Below, piece by piece: positions 25,653 through 34,284 of a stretch of 51,794 nt of DNA (position 1 is the stretch's first letter; every line of letters starts with the position of its first letter). Position numbers and translations under genes: made by a program. The notes under the pieces are model-generated. The model saw only the letters and a program-made list of their open reading frames with translations. It was not told the origin of the DNA and searched no databases. Origin of the DNA: Siphonobacter aquaeclarae (GTDB lineage Bacteria; Bacteroidota; Bacteroidia; Cytophagales; Spirosomataceae); the NCBI RefSeq assembly GCF_900103285.1, contig NZ_FNGS01000013.1, positions 1-51,794 of the forward strand, read 5' to 3'.

Positions 25653-25838
25653 CTGTTTTTGGGGGAGCGAACTGCCGGGATTACGTCGGAGGCAGCGCAT
25701 ACTCGATTCCATTCGTTCGCCTAAAGGTAGGCAGGATCGGGGATTGTGTAATCACAATTCCACAAGAATCAGTCATAAAAATCAGAGATTTTCCCCCCTA
25801 AATACTTACTATATTGTTGGTAATGGTCTACCCGGTGC

Positions 25839-27092
25839 CTACCGGGAGATACGGAATGTTTTCGAACCCGACGGGCCGGTAATCGTGAGGTAAAAATAGG
25901 AAACACGTCCCGGCGACTGGCTCACCAGCTCGGCGGCAAAGATGGAGCCGTCGTAGTCCAGAAACCGGTGCCAGGTCTCTCCGTCGTCGCGGGTATAGAG
26001 CAGCACACAGCGGTTTGTTCCGCCGATGCTGTAGTACGCCGACGCCCAGATTTCCGGCCCCTGGACGGTATCGATCCGGACCATGTTCATGATCGGCGCA
26101 CGGCGGTACGGGTCGGGAAGAATGCGGCTGTCAAAACGCCGGCCATCGCGGGTCCGGACGATGAAGTTGGTACCTCCCATGTAATCTGACCCCAGCAGCA
26201 GCGTCGACCGCCCGTCGATAGCCGACGTATACCCGCCTTTCGAGAGGTGTAACTGGTTGACGAGTTTCCAGCCTTCTCCCGGAAGAAAACGTGCAAACCG
26301 GTCGAATGCCGAAAGGGAGTGGTTAAACCACAGTTTCTTATGGTTGTCGCCATCGGTAAGCAGGAGGGATTTGGTCGTTTCGCTGTACCGGACGACGTGG
26401 ATATGCTTGTTGACACCGCGGCGGACGAGGGAATCGATTTTTTCCCAGGTCCGGCCGCCGTCGGCCGAACGATACAAATACGCAATACTTTGCCACCGGT
26501 CTCCGAGCCAGATCGAACCGTATTCGCCGAGCAGTAGCCCGCCGTCGGGCAGTTCGGCCAGGCCGTTGTTAAACAGAAACCAGCTGATCTCGGAAGCGAG
26601 GGAAAGAACGGGCTCGAAGCTGACCCCGTCTTCGCTCCGGTAGATTACCCCGCGGGAAGCGAGAAAAAGCACGCCGCTGCGGCAGCGATGCAGGCTTTTG
26701 ATAGCCCCGGGGAAAGTCAGGAGCCGGATCGGAAGCGAACCGGCGGTAGGACGGTAATAGAGAATTTCAGGACCTTCGTGGAGGACGCCCCACTCCCGGC
26801 CTTCCGGTGAAATAACAAGCCATTTCCAGGCCAGCGGCATTTCTTCGACACCGGGAAGGTCGGTCACGAGGGTGCTGTCGGGCGCTACGGAAGACGACGC
26901 GCCGGGAAGAATCACCACATACTTGCGCCGCGGCGCAAGCCGGAGGCGGTGTTGCACTTCCCAGATGATGAAAGACAGGAGTTCGACACTTTTTCCGGAA
27001 CGGTGTACGTCCCGCAGAAAATCATACAGAAAACGGACCAGGAGGACAGGACTGCGGAGCGGCAGAGTGGAGTACTTGGAGGACAGGGCCAT
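25839..27092 (-). CDS. BNR/Asp-box beta-propeller protein
   Basis: 417 residues from the ATG at 27092, the start being uncertain (an upstream in-frame start lies at 27191). Asp-box motifs SADGGRTW and TRDDGETW and the related RSEDGVSF mark blades of a sialidase-like propeller. No signal peptide or transmembrane segment is clear; the N-terminal 60 residues are rich in Leu, Arg and Lys. Catalytic residues of true sialidases (Arg triad, Tyr/Glu pair) are not apparent, so an enzymatic role is unsupported. It is divergent from dnaE. Confidence 0.65.
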   Translation of the reverse strand: MALSSKYSTLPLRSPVLLVRFLYDFLRDVHRSGKSVELLSFIIWEVQHRLRLAPRRKYVVILPGASSSVAPDSTLVTDLPGVEEMPLAWKWLVISPEGREWGVLHEGPEILYYRPTAGSLPIRLLTFPGAIKSLHRCRSGVLFLASRGVIYRSEDGVSFEPVLSLASEISWFLFNNGLAELPDGGLLLGEYGSIWLGDRWQSIAYLYRSADGGRTWEKIDSLVRRGVNKHIHVVRYSETTKSLLLTDGDNHKKLWFNHSLSAFDRFARFLPGEGWKLVNQLHLSKGGYTSAIDGRSTLLLGSDYMGGTNFIVRTRDGRRFDSRILPDPYRRAPIMNMVRIDTVQGPEIWASAYYSIGGTNRCVLLYTRDDGETWHRFLDYDGSIFAAELVSQSPGRVSYFYLTITGPSGSKTFRISR

Positions 27093-27193
27093 GGGCGGAG
27101 ACAACAGATCAGGTTGGGTATAACCGGTTATCGCCGAAGGCGCCGCGAGGTTATCACCAGGGACGGAAAAAACTTTCTGTTCCGGAACCATCC

Positions 27194-27224
27194 TTGACCC
27201 CGCTCTATTTTCCTTGTATCTTCA
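27194..27224 (+). promoter_or_regulatory. possible dnaE promoter
   Basis: TTG at 27194-27196 and TATCTTCA at 27217-27224 are about 20 bases apart, the usual spacing for TTG/TAnnTTTG promoters of Bacteroidota, with two mismatches in the second box. It is about 24 bases before the dnaE ATG. Confidence 0.3.
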
Positions 27225-27247
27225 AGGTTGAATTACCTCAGCAGCAC

Positions 27248-30200
27248 ATGCATTTTTCTCATCTTCACTGTCATACCAAGTTTTCCCTGCTCGACGGCGC
27301 CGCCGACATCGGCGATATGTTCAAGAAAGCCAAAGCCGACGGGCATTCAGCGGTGGCCATTACCGACCACGGCAATATGTTCGGGGTTTTTAAGTTTGTT
27401 TCGGAGGCAGGGAAACACGGTGTGAAACCGATCGTCGGCTGTGAGTTTTACGTTGTCGAAAGCCGGCATGAGAAGAAATTCACCAAAGAGAAAAAGGACG
27501 TCCGCTACCACCAGCTCATGCTCGCCAAAAACGACATCGGCTACCGTAACCTGGTGAAATTGTGCTCCCTCGGCTTTCTGGAGGGGATGTACAGCAAGTA
27601 TCCGCGGATCGACAAAGAGCTTGTTGAAAAGTACCACGAAGGACTCATCGCGACGACCTGCTGCATCGGCGCGAGCGTTCCCAAGGCTATCCTCCGCAAA
27701 GGCGAGGAAGAAGGCGAGAAGGAGTTTCTCTGGTGGCTCAACCTCTTCGGTGAAGATTATTATGTAGAGCTTCAGGACCATGAAATTCCCGATCAGAAGC
27801 GCGTCAACGAAGTGCTGCTGAAGTTCGCCCGAAAGCATAATGTGAAGGTAATTGCCTCGAACGACAGCCACTATGTCGATCAGGAAGATGCCAACGCCCA
27901 CGATATTCTCCTCTGCGTCAACACCGGCGAAAAGCAGAGTACGCCGTCGGCAAAAGATTTCAACGACGACGAAGCCATGCCCAAGGGAACCCGCTTCGCG
28001 TTTTACAACGACCAATTCTACTTCAAGACCCGGGCCGAAATGCTACAGGTCTGGGGCCATATACCGGAAGCGCTCGACAATACCCAGGAGATTGTGGATA
28101 AGTGTTTCGATCCCAAGCTCAAGAAGGATATTCTCCTGCCGAACTTCCCGATTCCGGACGAGTTCAAGGTACACGCCGACGATACCCTCAACCAGTGGGA
28201 ATACCTCCGGCACCTGACTTTTGAAGGCGCCCGGCGCCGCTACGAGACCATTTCGGCGGAAGCCGAAGAGCGCCTCAATTTTGAGCTCCATACCATCAAA
28301 ACGATGGGTTTTGCCGGATACTTCCTCATCGTGATGGACTTCATCAAGGCGGGGCGGGATATCGGCGTGTTTGTCGGCCCGGGGCGGGGCTCCGCCGCCG
28401 GCTCGGCCGTTGCCTACTGCATCGGCATTACCAACATCGACCCGATCAAGTATAACCTGCTGTTTGAGCGTTTCCTGAACCCCGACCGGAAGTCCATGCC
28501 CGATATCGATACCGACTTTGATGACGCAGGTCGTCAGAAAGTCATCGATTATGTAGTGGATAAATACGGACGAAACCAGGTCGCCCAGATCGTCAGCTAC
28601 ACGGGTATGAAGGCGAAGTCGGCCATCAAGGACGTCGGCCGGGTACTCGACCTGCCGCTGGATGAGACGAATATGCTCACCAAGCTCATCCCGGAAAAAC
28701 CCCTGGACCTGAACCTGAACCGGGTACTGCTGGCGCCGATCGACGGCCCCGGCGGCGTCAAGGACAAGGAAGGCTGGGCGGCGGAAGAATTGCAGGGCGT
28801 GATGAAATTGCGGGAAACGATGGCCTCCAGGACCGTCGCCGGCAAGGTACTGACCGAAGCGCTGAAGCTCGAAGGCTCCGTCCGCGGGACCGGTATCCAC
28901 GCAGCGGGGATTATCATCGCGCCGATGGACCTGACCGAAATCATCCCGGTTTGTACCTCCAAGGACTCAGACTGGTTGATTACCCAGTTTGAAGGAAAAG
29001 TCATTGAAGACGCCGGCGTTATCAAGATGGACTTTCTGGGATTGTCGACCCTGACCATCCTCAAAAATGCCCTCGCGCTGATCAAACAAAACCACGGTAT
29101 CGACATCGATCTCGACGGACTACCCCTCGACGACGCCAAGACCTACGAACTCTTCCAGCGCGGCGAAACCTACGCGATCTTCCAGTACGAAAGTGCCGGG
29201 ATGCAGAAGTACATGAAGGAACTCAAACCGACTCGTTTTGAGGACCTTATCGCGATGAACGCCCTGTACCGCCCGGGGCCGATTGCCTATATTCCGGAGT
29301 TTATTGACCGGAAGCACGGCCGCAAACCGGTGGTATACGATTTGCCGGAAATGGAGGAATACCTGGCCGATACCTACGGCATCACGGTATACCAGGAGCA
29401 GGTGATGCTCCTGTCCCAGAAGCTGGCGGGTTTCTCAAAGGGAGACGCCGACGTCCTGCGGAAGGCGATGGGGAAAAAGGACCGCGCCACGCTCGACAAA
29501 ATGAAGGGCAAGTTCATGGAAGGGGCTATCGCCAAAGGACTCGACGCCAAAAAGCTGGAAAAAGTCTGGACCGACTGGGAGGCATTCGCGCAGTATGCCT
29601 TTAATAAATCGCACTCGACCTGCTACGCCTTTGTTGCCTACCAGACCGCCTACCTCAAGGCGCACTACCCGGAAGAGTACATGGCGGCCAACTTGACGAA
29701 CGAGCTCGGCGATATCAAGAAGATTACGGCTTTCATGGAAGAAACCCGGCGGATGGGCCTCGACGTGCTCGGGCCCGACGTCAACGAATCCATCAAGGAA
29801 TTCAACGTCAACAAGAAAAAACAGATCCGTTTCGGGCTCGGTGGTATCAAGGGTACCGGCGACGCCGCCGTCGACAGCATCATCGAAGAGCGGAATACGA
29901 ACGGGCCTTTTACCGATATTTTTGATTTCGTGCGACGGATTAACCTCCGGACCGTCAACAAGAAAACCATTGAATCCCTGGCGTACGCCGGTGCGTTCGA
30001 CAGCTTCGAGATCGGCCGGGCGGCCTACTTTGCCGAGGCCGGCGCCGGTACCTTCATCGAAACGCTGATCCGGTATGCCAACAAACACCACGAAATGAAG
30101 TCGGCGGCGCAGGTATCCCTCTTCGGAGGCATGGGCGGCGAGGGCGGAGGCGACATGATGACGCCGAAGATTCCGGTCGTCGAGCCCTGGGCGCGTATGT

Positions 30201-30850
30201 ACGAACTCAACCAGGAACGGGACGTCATCGGCGTCTACATTTCCGGCCACCCGCTGGACGACTTCCGGGTAGAACTCGATAACTTCTGCGATACTACGCT
30301 CGACAAATTCCGGGATCCCGACGAGGAGAAAAACTGGCAAAACCGGGAAGTTCGCCTGGCAGGGATCGTCACCAAATACCAGGAGCGGTATGCCAAAAAC
30401 GGGAACCCGTTCTGCATTTTTTCGGTCGAAGACTACGCCGGAAGCATGGAAATTGCCCTTTTCGGGGAAGATTTCGTGAAAATGGGACAGTATGTGGCGC
30501 AGGATCGCTTTTTGTACATCCGGGGAAAACTCCAGCCAAGCTGGCGGAATCAGGGGCAGTTTGAGTTCAAGGCTACGCAGATTCAGTTGTTGCAGGAAGT
30601 ACGCGAAAAGCTGTGCAAGGCCCTGAACGTCGAGATTGATCTCCAGTCGATCAGCCAGGAGATGGTAGCAAGCCTGACGGAATTATTCCGGCAGAACCCG
30701 GGCGGATGTAACTTGTTTGTCAAGGTACGTGACCGGGAAAGCCCGGTGGAAGTAACGCTGCAAAGCCGTTTCAATAAAATCAACGTATCGAACGAAGTCC
30801 TCCGGGGACTCGATCAGTTGGTCGGGAAGAATAGTTACAGGCTTAATTAG
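27248..30850 (+). CDS. dnaE: DNA polymerase III alpha subunit
   Basis: 1200 residues from the ATG at 27248, because MHFSHLHCHTKFSLLDGA is the usual DnaE start (PHP domain, H6 and H8). The catalytic palm holds PDIDTD (D419, D421, D423). GRGSAAGS, SYTGMKAKSAIKDVGR, RGTGIHAAG and NKSHSTCYAF are typical polymerase blocks, followed by the helix-hairpin-helix part (LGGIKGTGDAA) and an OB-fold (REVRLAGIVTKYQERY). It is the replicative polymerase, housekeeping and probably single. Odd: the final codons are repeated in the spacer behind it (see 30816-31112). Confidence 0.98.
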   Translation: MHFSHLHCHTKFSLLDGAADIGDMFKKAKADGHSAVAITDHGNMFGVFKFVSEAGKHGVKPIVGCEFYVVESRHEKKFTKEKKDVRYHQLMLAKNDIGYRNLVKLCSLGFLEGMYSKYPRIDKELVEKYHEGLIATTCCIGASVPKAILRKGEEEGEKEFLWWLNLFGEDYYVELQDHEIPDQKRVNEVLLKFARKHNVKVIASNDSHYVDQEDANAHDILLCVNTGEKQSTPSAKDFNDDEAMPKGTRFAFYNDQFYFKTRAEMLQVWGHIPEALDNTQEIVDKCFDPKLKKDILLPNFPIPDEFKVHADDTLNQWEYLRHLTFEGARRRYETISAEAEERLNFELHTIKTMGFAGYFLIVMDFIKAGRDIGVFVGPGRGSAAGSAVAYCIGITNIDPIKYNLLFERFLNPDRKSMPDIDTDFDDAGRQKVIDYVVDKYGRNQVAQIVSYTGMKAKSAIKDVGRVLDLPLDETNMLTKLIPEKPLDLNLNRVLLAPIDGPGGVKDKEGWAAEELQGVMKLRETMASRTVAGKVLTEALKLEGSVRGTGIHAAGIIIAPMDLTEIIPVCTSKDSDWLITQFEGKVIEDAGVIKMDFLGLSTLTILKNALALIKQNHGIDIDLDGLPLDDAKTYELFQRGETYAIFQYESAGMQKYMKELKPTRFEDLIAMNALYRPGPIAYIPEFIDRKHGRKPVVYDLPEMEEYLADTYGITVYQEQVMLLSQKLAGFSKGDADVLRKAMGKKDRATLDKMKGKFMEGAIAKGLDAKKLEKVWTDWEAFAQYAFNKSHSTCYAFVAYQTAYLKAHYPEEYMAANLTNELGDIKKITAFMEETRRMGLDVLGPDVNESIKEFNVNKKKQIRFGLGGIKGTGDAAVDSIIEERNTNGPFTDIFDFVRRINLRTVNKKTIESLAYAGAFDSFEIGRAAYFAEAGAGTFIETLIRYANKHHEMKSAAQVSLFGGMGGEGGGDMMTPKIPVVEPWARMYELNQERDVIGVYISGHPLDDFRVELDNFCDTTLDKFRDPDEEKNWQNREVRLAGIVTKYQERYAKNGNPFCIFSVEDYAGSMEIALFGEDFVKMGQYVAQDRFLYIRGKLQPSWRNQGQFEFKATQIQLLQEVREKLCKALNVEIDLQSISQEMVASLTELFRQNPGGCNLFVKVRDRESPVEVTLQSRFNKINVSNEVLRGLDQLVGKNSYRLN

Positions 30851-31112
30851 GGCTGTAAGCGATAGGCTTTAAGCCATAAGCTTTAGGCTGTAAGCAGTTC
30901 GCAACCGGTCGATAACCTATGGCGTAAAGCTTATAGTTGGTCGGGAAGAATAGTTATAGGCTTAATTAGGGCTGTAAGTGATAGGCTTTAAGCCATAAGC
31001 TTTGTAAGCAATAGGCTTTAAGCCATAAGCTTTAGGCTGTAAGCAGTTCGCAACCGGTCGATTACCTATGGCATAAAGCTTATAGCATAAAGCTTAAAGC
31101 CTACAGCTTAAA
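30816..31112. repeat. tandem duplication of the dnaE 3' end with AGCTTTAAGCC-type repeats
   Basis: The segment 30816-30934 (last dnaE codons, stop and spacer) recurs at 30935-31085 with four or five base changes and an extra internal block of about 32 bases. It contains AAGCTTTAGGCTGTAAGC, AGGCTTTAAGCCATAAGC and AAGCTTATAG units able to form many alternative hairpins. A related stretch closes it at 31086-31112. The second copy keeps the codons VGKNSYRLN and their stop but is not translated in that frame from dnaE. Confidence 0.88.
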
Positions 31113-31138
31113 GCCTTTCCACTATTTCGCCAATCCAT

Positions 31139-32062
31139 ATGAAACAGGTTCTTTTTACCGGTGGAACCGGCCTGGTTGGTCTGAGACTGACGGAATGGCT
31201 CCTGGGTAAGGGATATCAGGTGGCTTGCCTTACCCGCGGCAGCCGGAGCGAATCGCAGCTGCATCCGGATGTGAAAACCTATACCTGGGATATCCGGAAG
31301 GGGGAACTCGACGAAACCGCGCTGGAGGAGAGCCACTACCTCGTCCACCTCGCGGGCGCGCCGGTAGCCGACAAGCGCTGGACGCCCGAACGCCGGAAAG
31401 AAATCCTCGAAAGCCGCGTCGGCACGCTCGACCTCATCACCGACCGGCTTACTCTCCGCGGCCTCGCCTTTGAGGCCGTCATCTCCGCTTCGGGCATTAG
31501 TTATTACGGGGAAGATACCGGCAATGAACTGCTCACTGAGGAACATCCCCTCGGCAAAGGCTTTCTGGCAGAAGTTTCCCGGCAATGGGAGGAGGCCGTA
31601 GACCGCATCGGCGGGCTCGGTATCCGGACGGTCAAACTGCGGACCGGGCTGGTTCTCAGCCGGGAAGGCGGCGCGCTACCTGCCTTTCTGACGCCTGTCC
31701 GCTGGGGCGTAGGCTCGCCGCTCGGTACCGGAAAACAGTATCAGAGCTGGATTCACCTTGACGACCTCTGCCGGATGTATGCCGATGCCATCGAAAACCC
31801 GTGGTCAGGAGCATACAATGCCGTAGGGCCGCAACCGGTGACGAACGAAGAACTGATCCGGACCATAGCGCAAGTACTCCGCAAACCCTTCTGGGCGCCG
31901 AATGTACCGGTTTGGGCGCTGCGGTTGCTGCTTGGCGAACGGGCCTCGCTCGTAGCTGGCGGGAATCGTGTGGATAACCAGCGTATCCGGAAAGAGACAG
32001 GTTTTCAGTACCTTCACACCGATCTGCGCCCTGCCCTGGAGGCGTTGCTGATCGACCGATAA
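31139..32062 (+). CDS. TIGR01777-family epimerase (extended SDR)
   Basis: 307 residues. The N-terminal FTGGTGLVGLRLTEWLL is a Rossmann NAD(P)-binding loop (GGTGLVG). HLAGAPVADKRWTPERRKEI, ASGISYYGE (YxxxK replaced by the family-specific YYG), RTGLVLSREGGALP and WIHLDDLC are the marks of TIGR01777, related to YfcH/SulA-like proteins. The activity is not known. It overlaps nothing and ends 19 bases before the crotonase gene, so the two form an operon. Confidence 0.9.
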   Translation: MKQVLFTGGTGLVGLRLTEWLLGKGYQVACLTRGSRSESQLHPDVKTYTWDIRKGELDETALEESHYLVHLAGAPVADKRWTPERRKEILESRVGTLDLITDRLTLRGLAFEAVISASGISYYGEDTGNELLTEEHPLGKGFLAEVSRQWEEAVDRIGGLGIRTVKLRTGLVLSREGGALPAFLTPVRWGVGSPLGTGKQYQSWIHLDDLCRMYADAIENPWSGAYNAVGPQPVTNEELIRTIAQVLRKPFWAPNVPVWALRLLLGERASLVAGGNRVDNQRIRKETGFQYLHTDLRPALEALLIDR

Positions 32063-32081
32063 TGCCCTTGCTCACTTCATC

Positions 32082-32879
32082 ATGCGCTATTTCGATCTAC
32101 CTCTTGAGACCTATTCCTTCCGGCACCTGCTGGTGTTTCAGGAAGGACACGTACTGACCATCGTCCTTCACCGTCCCGAAAAGAAAAACGCGCTCAATAA
32201 CCTGATGGTCAAGGAGCTGGCGCTGGCTTTTCAATATGCCCGTACCGCGGAATCCGTGTGGGTGGTTATGCTGAAAGCAGAAGGCGATATCTTCTGCGCC
32301 GGAATGGATCTCCGCGCCCCCGAAGAGGGCAGCGAAGCCCTGCCGGAGCCGGCCCATCCCATTCGCCTGTTTGAACTCGTATACGGGCTGCGGAAGCCCT
32401 GTATCGGGGTAGCGCAGGCGCCCGTGCTGGCGGGAGGTATCCTGCTGCTGGCGGGATGCACGCAGGTAATCGTCTCGGAGAAGGCGACTTTCAGCCTGCC
32501 CGAAGTCAGGCGGGGACTGTTTCCCTTCCAGGTACTCGACGCCCTCGTGCGCATCGGATGCCCCGAGCGGAAAGTACTCGACTGGTGCATGCGCGCCACT
32601 GTACTTTCTGCCGGTGAAGCGGCCCGCCTGGGTTTGGTAACCGAAGTAACGACTCAGCCCGGTGAACGGGCCGGTGAGCTCCTCACCGAGTATATGGCCC
32701 TTTCGCCGGCTGCCATCCGTCTCGGGCTCGCGGCGTATCAGGAATCCCGCAAGCTCGGCGTGAAAGAACGGCAGGCATATCTTTTCGATCAGTTTCAGCT
32801 GATTCAGAAAACAGAGGATGCACAGGAAGGTATCGCGGCCTTCGCCGAAAAACGGTCGCCGGTCTGGAAAAACCGCTGA
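32082..32879 (+). CDS. enoyl-CoA hydratase/isomerase (crotonase) family protein
   Basis: 265 residues. The crotonase fold is shown by VLHRPEKKNALNNLMVKEL, the first oxyanion-hole block FCAGMDLRAP (about 69-78), and LAGGILLLAGCTQVIVSEKATFSLPEVRRGLFP, which carries the second oxyanion-hole glycine and the Glu position of the hydratases. It acts on an acyl-CoA; which one cannot be told. Its stop at 32879 abuts the stop of the converging DUF418 gene with no spacer. Confidence 0.87.
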   Translation: MRYFDLPLETYSFRHLLVFQEGHVLTIVLHRPEKKNALNNLMVKELALAFQYARTAESVWVVMLKAEGDIFCAGMDLRAPEEGSEALPEPAHPIRLFELVYGLRKPCIGVAQAPVLAGGILLLAGCTQVIVSEKATFSLPEVRRGLFPFQVLDALVRIGCPERKVLDWCMRATVLSAGEAARLGLVTEVTTQPGERAGELLTEYMALSPAAIRLGLAAYQESRKLGVKERQAYLFDQFQLIQKTEDAQEGIAAFAEKRSPVWKNR

Positions 32880-34181
32880 TTACCTGCGGATGGGGAACCG
32901 TTTCCAGTAGGTCAGGCACCGCCAGACCCATTCCAACGGCCCGAACCGGAACGATTGCAGCCACAACGGACTAATAATCAACTGGAATATCCAGATTGCC
33001 ACAACAACGTAGTAAAGCTGGTAATACTCCAACCGTGCATACCAGCCGAAACCGTAGCCAAAAAACAACAGGGTACAGATAACCGACTGCATGACGTAGT
33101 TCGTAAACGCCAGTTGTCCTACGGCAGCCAACCGGCGCCATAGTTTCGCGGCGATGCCCGAACGGATCAGCAGGATAATCAGGCTGATATGCGCGACTGT
33201 CAGGGAGATCCGCTGAATCTCGTAAAACGTATCCACCCATTCAAACCAGCTTGTTTCGAGGCGGTGAATAATCTCGGCCTGGGAATGAAACCGGCCGAAA
33301 TAGTAAAAATGATCAATAGCGGCGAGGGGAAGACCGACCAGATAACCATACAGCGCCGTTTTTCGATACGTCCGGGAGGAAAGTGAGCCCGTCAGAAAAC
33401 CCCATTTGAACAGGGCCATACCCAGCAACATCAGCCCCAGCGGATCCCAGATGGTAATGAGGAGGTAGGTCGACTGCGTCTCCCACGTCAGCGGGCGAAG
33501 GTACGCGGCGATGGCAGAGTAGGTAGACCGCATCGTTGCCGTGTGAGCGGCCGCTTCTTCGTTGCTGGGAAGGAATAGTTTTTCGAGATCCATCCATTCC
33601 TTTTTCGCGGCTTGCTGCGCAGGCGTCAGCGGCTGATGGCGGCGCTCGATGGCCACGGCCTCGTTGTACGCCAGTCGTTTCTGCTGATGTCCGTAAGCAT
33701 ACCAGGCATCCGTTGCGATACCGGCTATGGCGACAAGCGGAGTTGCCCAGACCAGGTACCGCGCCGGCAGTTTCCGGAACCAATAGGCGATCATCCCGAT
33801 AAGGCCGTAGAAATAGAGGATATCGCCGCCCCAAAGCAGTAAATGCGCATCGGCGAGACCGAAGAGTGTCAGCCAGATCATTCTCCGGTAAAACAGACCG
33901 GTCGGATTCATGCCGTCACTTTCTTTCGAAGCAGTAAAAAGCAGAATACCCGCGCCGAAGATGATGGAGAACAAGGCGCGCATTTTCCCCGAAAACACAA
34001 TCTCGATAATTGCGCTGACCCAGTAGCTCGGGTCCGAAGGATTTCGGTCAAACTGCCACTCATAGTACTCCGGCATGGCAAAAACCGGGATGTTCATGAG
34101 GAGAATACCTAACAGGGCGACACCGCGAAGGGTGTCAAGGAGCACGATCCGCTCGGCTTGAGTGACAGGTTGGGTGGACAT
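32880..34181 (-). CDS. DUF418-family integral membrane protein
   Basis: 433 residues from the ATG at 34181 (open frame to 34310). LLDTLRGVALLGILLMNI and IFSGKMRALFSIIFGAG near the N-terminus and a C-terminal block ending GPLEWVWRCLTYWKRFPIRR are DUF418 hallmarks. About ten hydrophobic segments are seen. The family is distantly related to acyltransferase-3-type membrane proteins and its function is not settled. A polar segment around 190-240 (TPAQQAAKKEWMDLEKLFLPSNEEA) probably forms a loop. Confidence 0.9.
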   Translation of the reverse strand: MSTQPVTQAERIVLLDTLRGVALLGILLMNIPVFAMPEYYEWQFDRNPSDPSYWVSAIIEIVFSGKMRALFSIIFGAGILLFTASKESDGMNPTGLFYRRMIWLTLFGLADAHLLLWGGDILYFYGLIGMIAYWFRKLPARYLVWATPLVAIAGIATDAWYAYGHQQKRLAYNEAVAIERRHQPLTPAQQAAKKEWMDLEKLFLPSNEEAAAHTATMRSTYSAIAAYLRPLTWETQSTYLLITIWDPLGLMLLGMALFKWGFLTGSLSSRTYRKTALYGYLVGLPLAAIDHFYYFGRFHSQAEIIHRLETSWFEWVDTFYEIQRISLTVAHISLIILLIRSGIAAKLWRRLAAVGQLAFTNYVMQSVICTLLFFGYGFGWYARLEYYQLYYVVVAIWIFQLIISPLWLQSFRFGPLEWVWRCLTYWKRFPIRR

Positions 34182-34234
34182 GGGGCGAATGGCGGTACGC
34201 GTTTCAGTGGGATTAGTGGTGAAAAGGTAAACAA

Positions 34235-34267
34235 AAAAACAGGCCGTCGGTAGGACGGCCTGTTTTT
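34235..34267 (-). terminator. terminator after the anti-sigma/barrel gene
   Basis: A perfect stem (AAAAACAGGCCGTC with its complement), a five-base loop and flanking A/T runs. It lies 18 bases after the stop of the gene that starts at 35898, upstream of the DUF418 ATG. Confidence 0.9.
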
Positions 34268-34284
34268 GTATAGGAAAACGGTTG

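Noticed and set aside
30851-31112. CRISPR array
   Set aside because: The repeats are irregular in length and spacing and include a copy of coding sequence; there are no uniform spacers and no cas genes.
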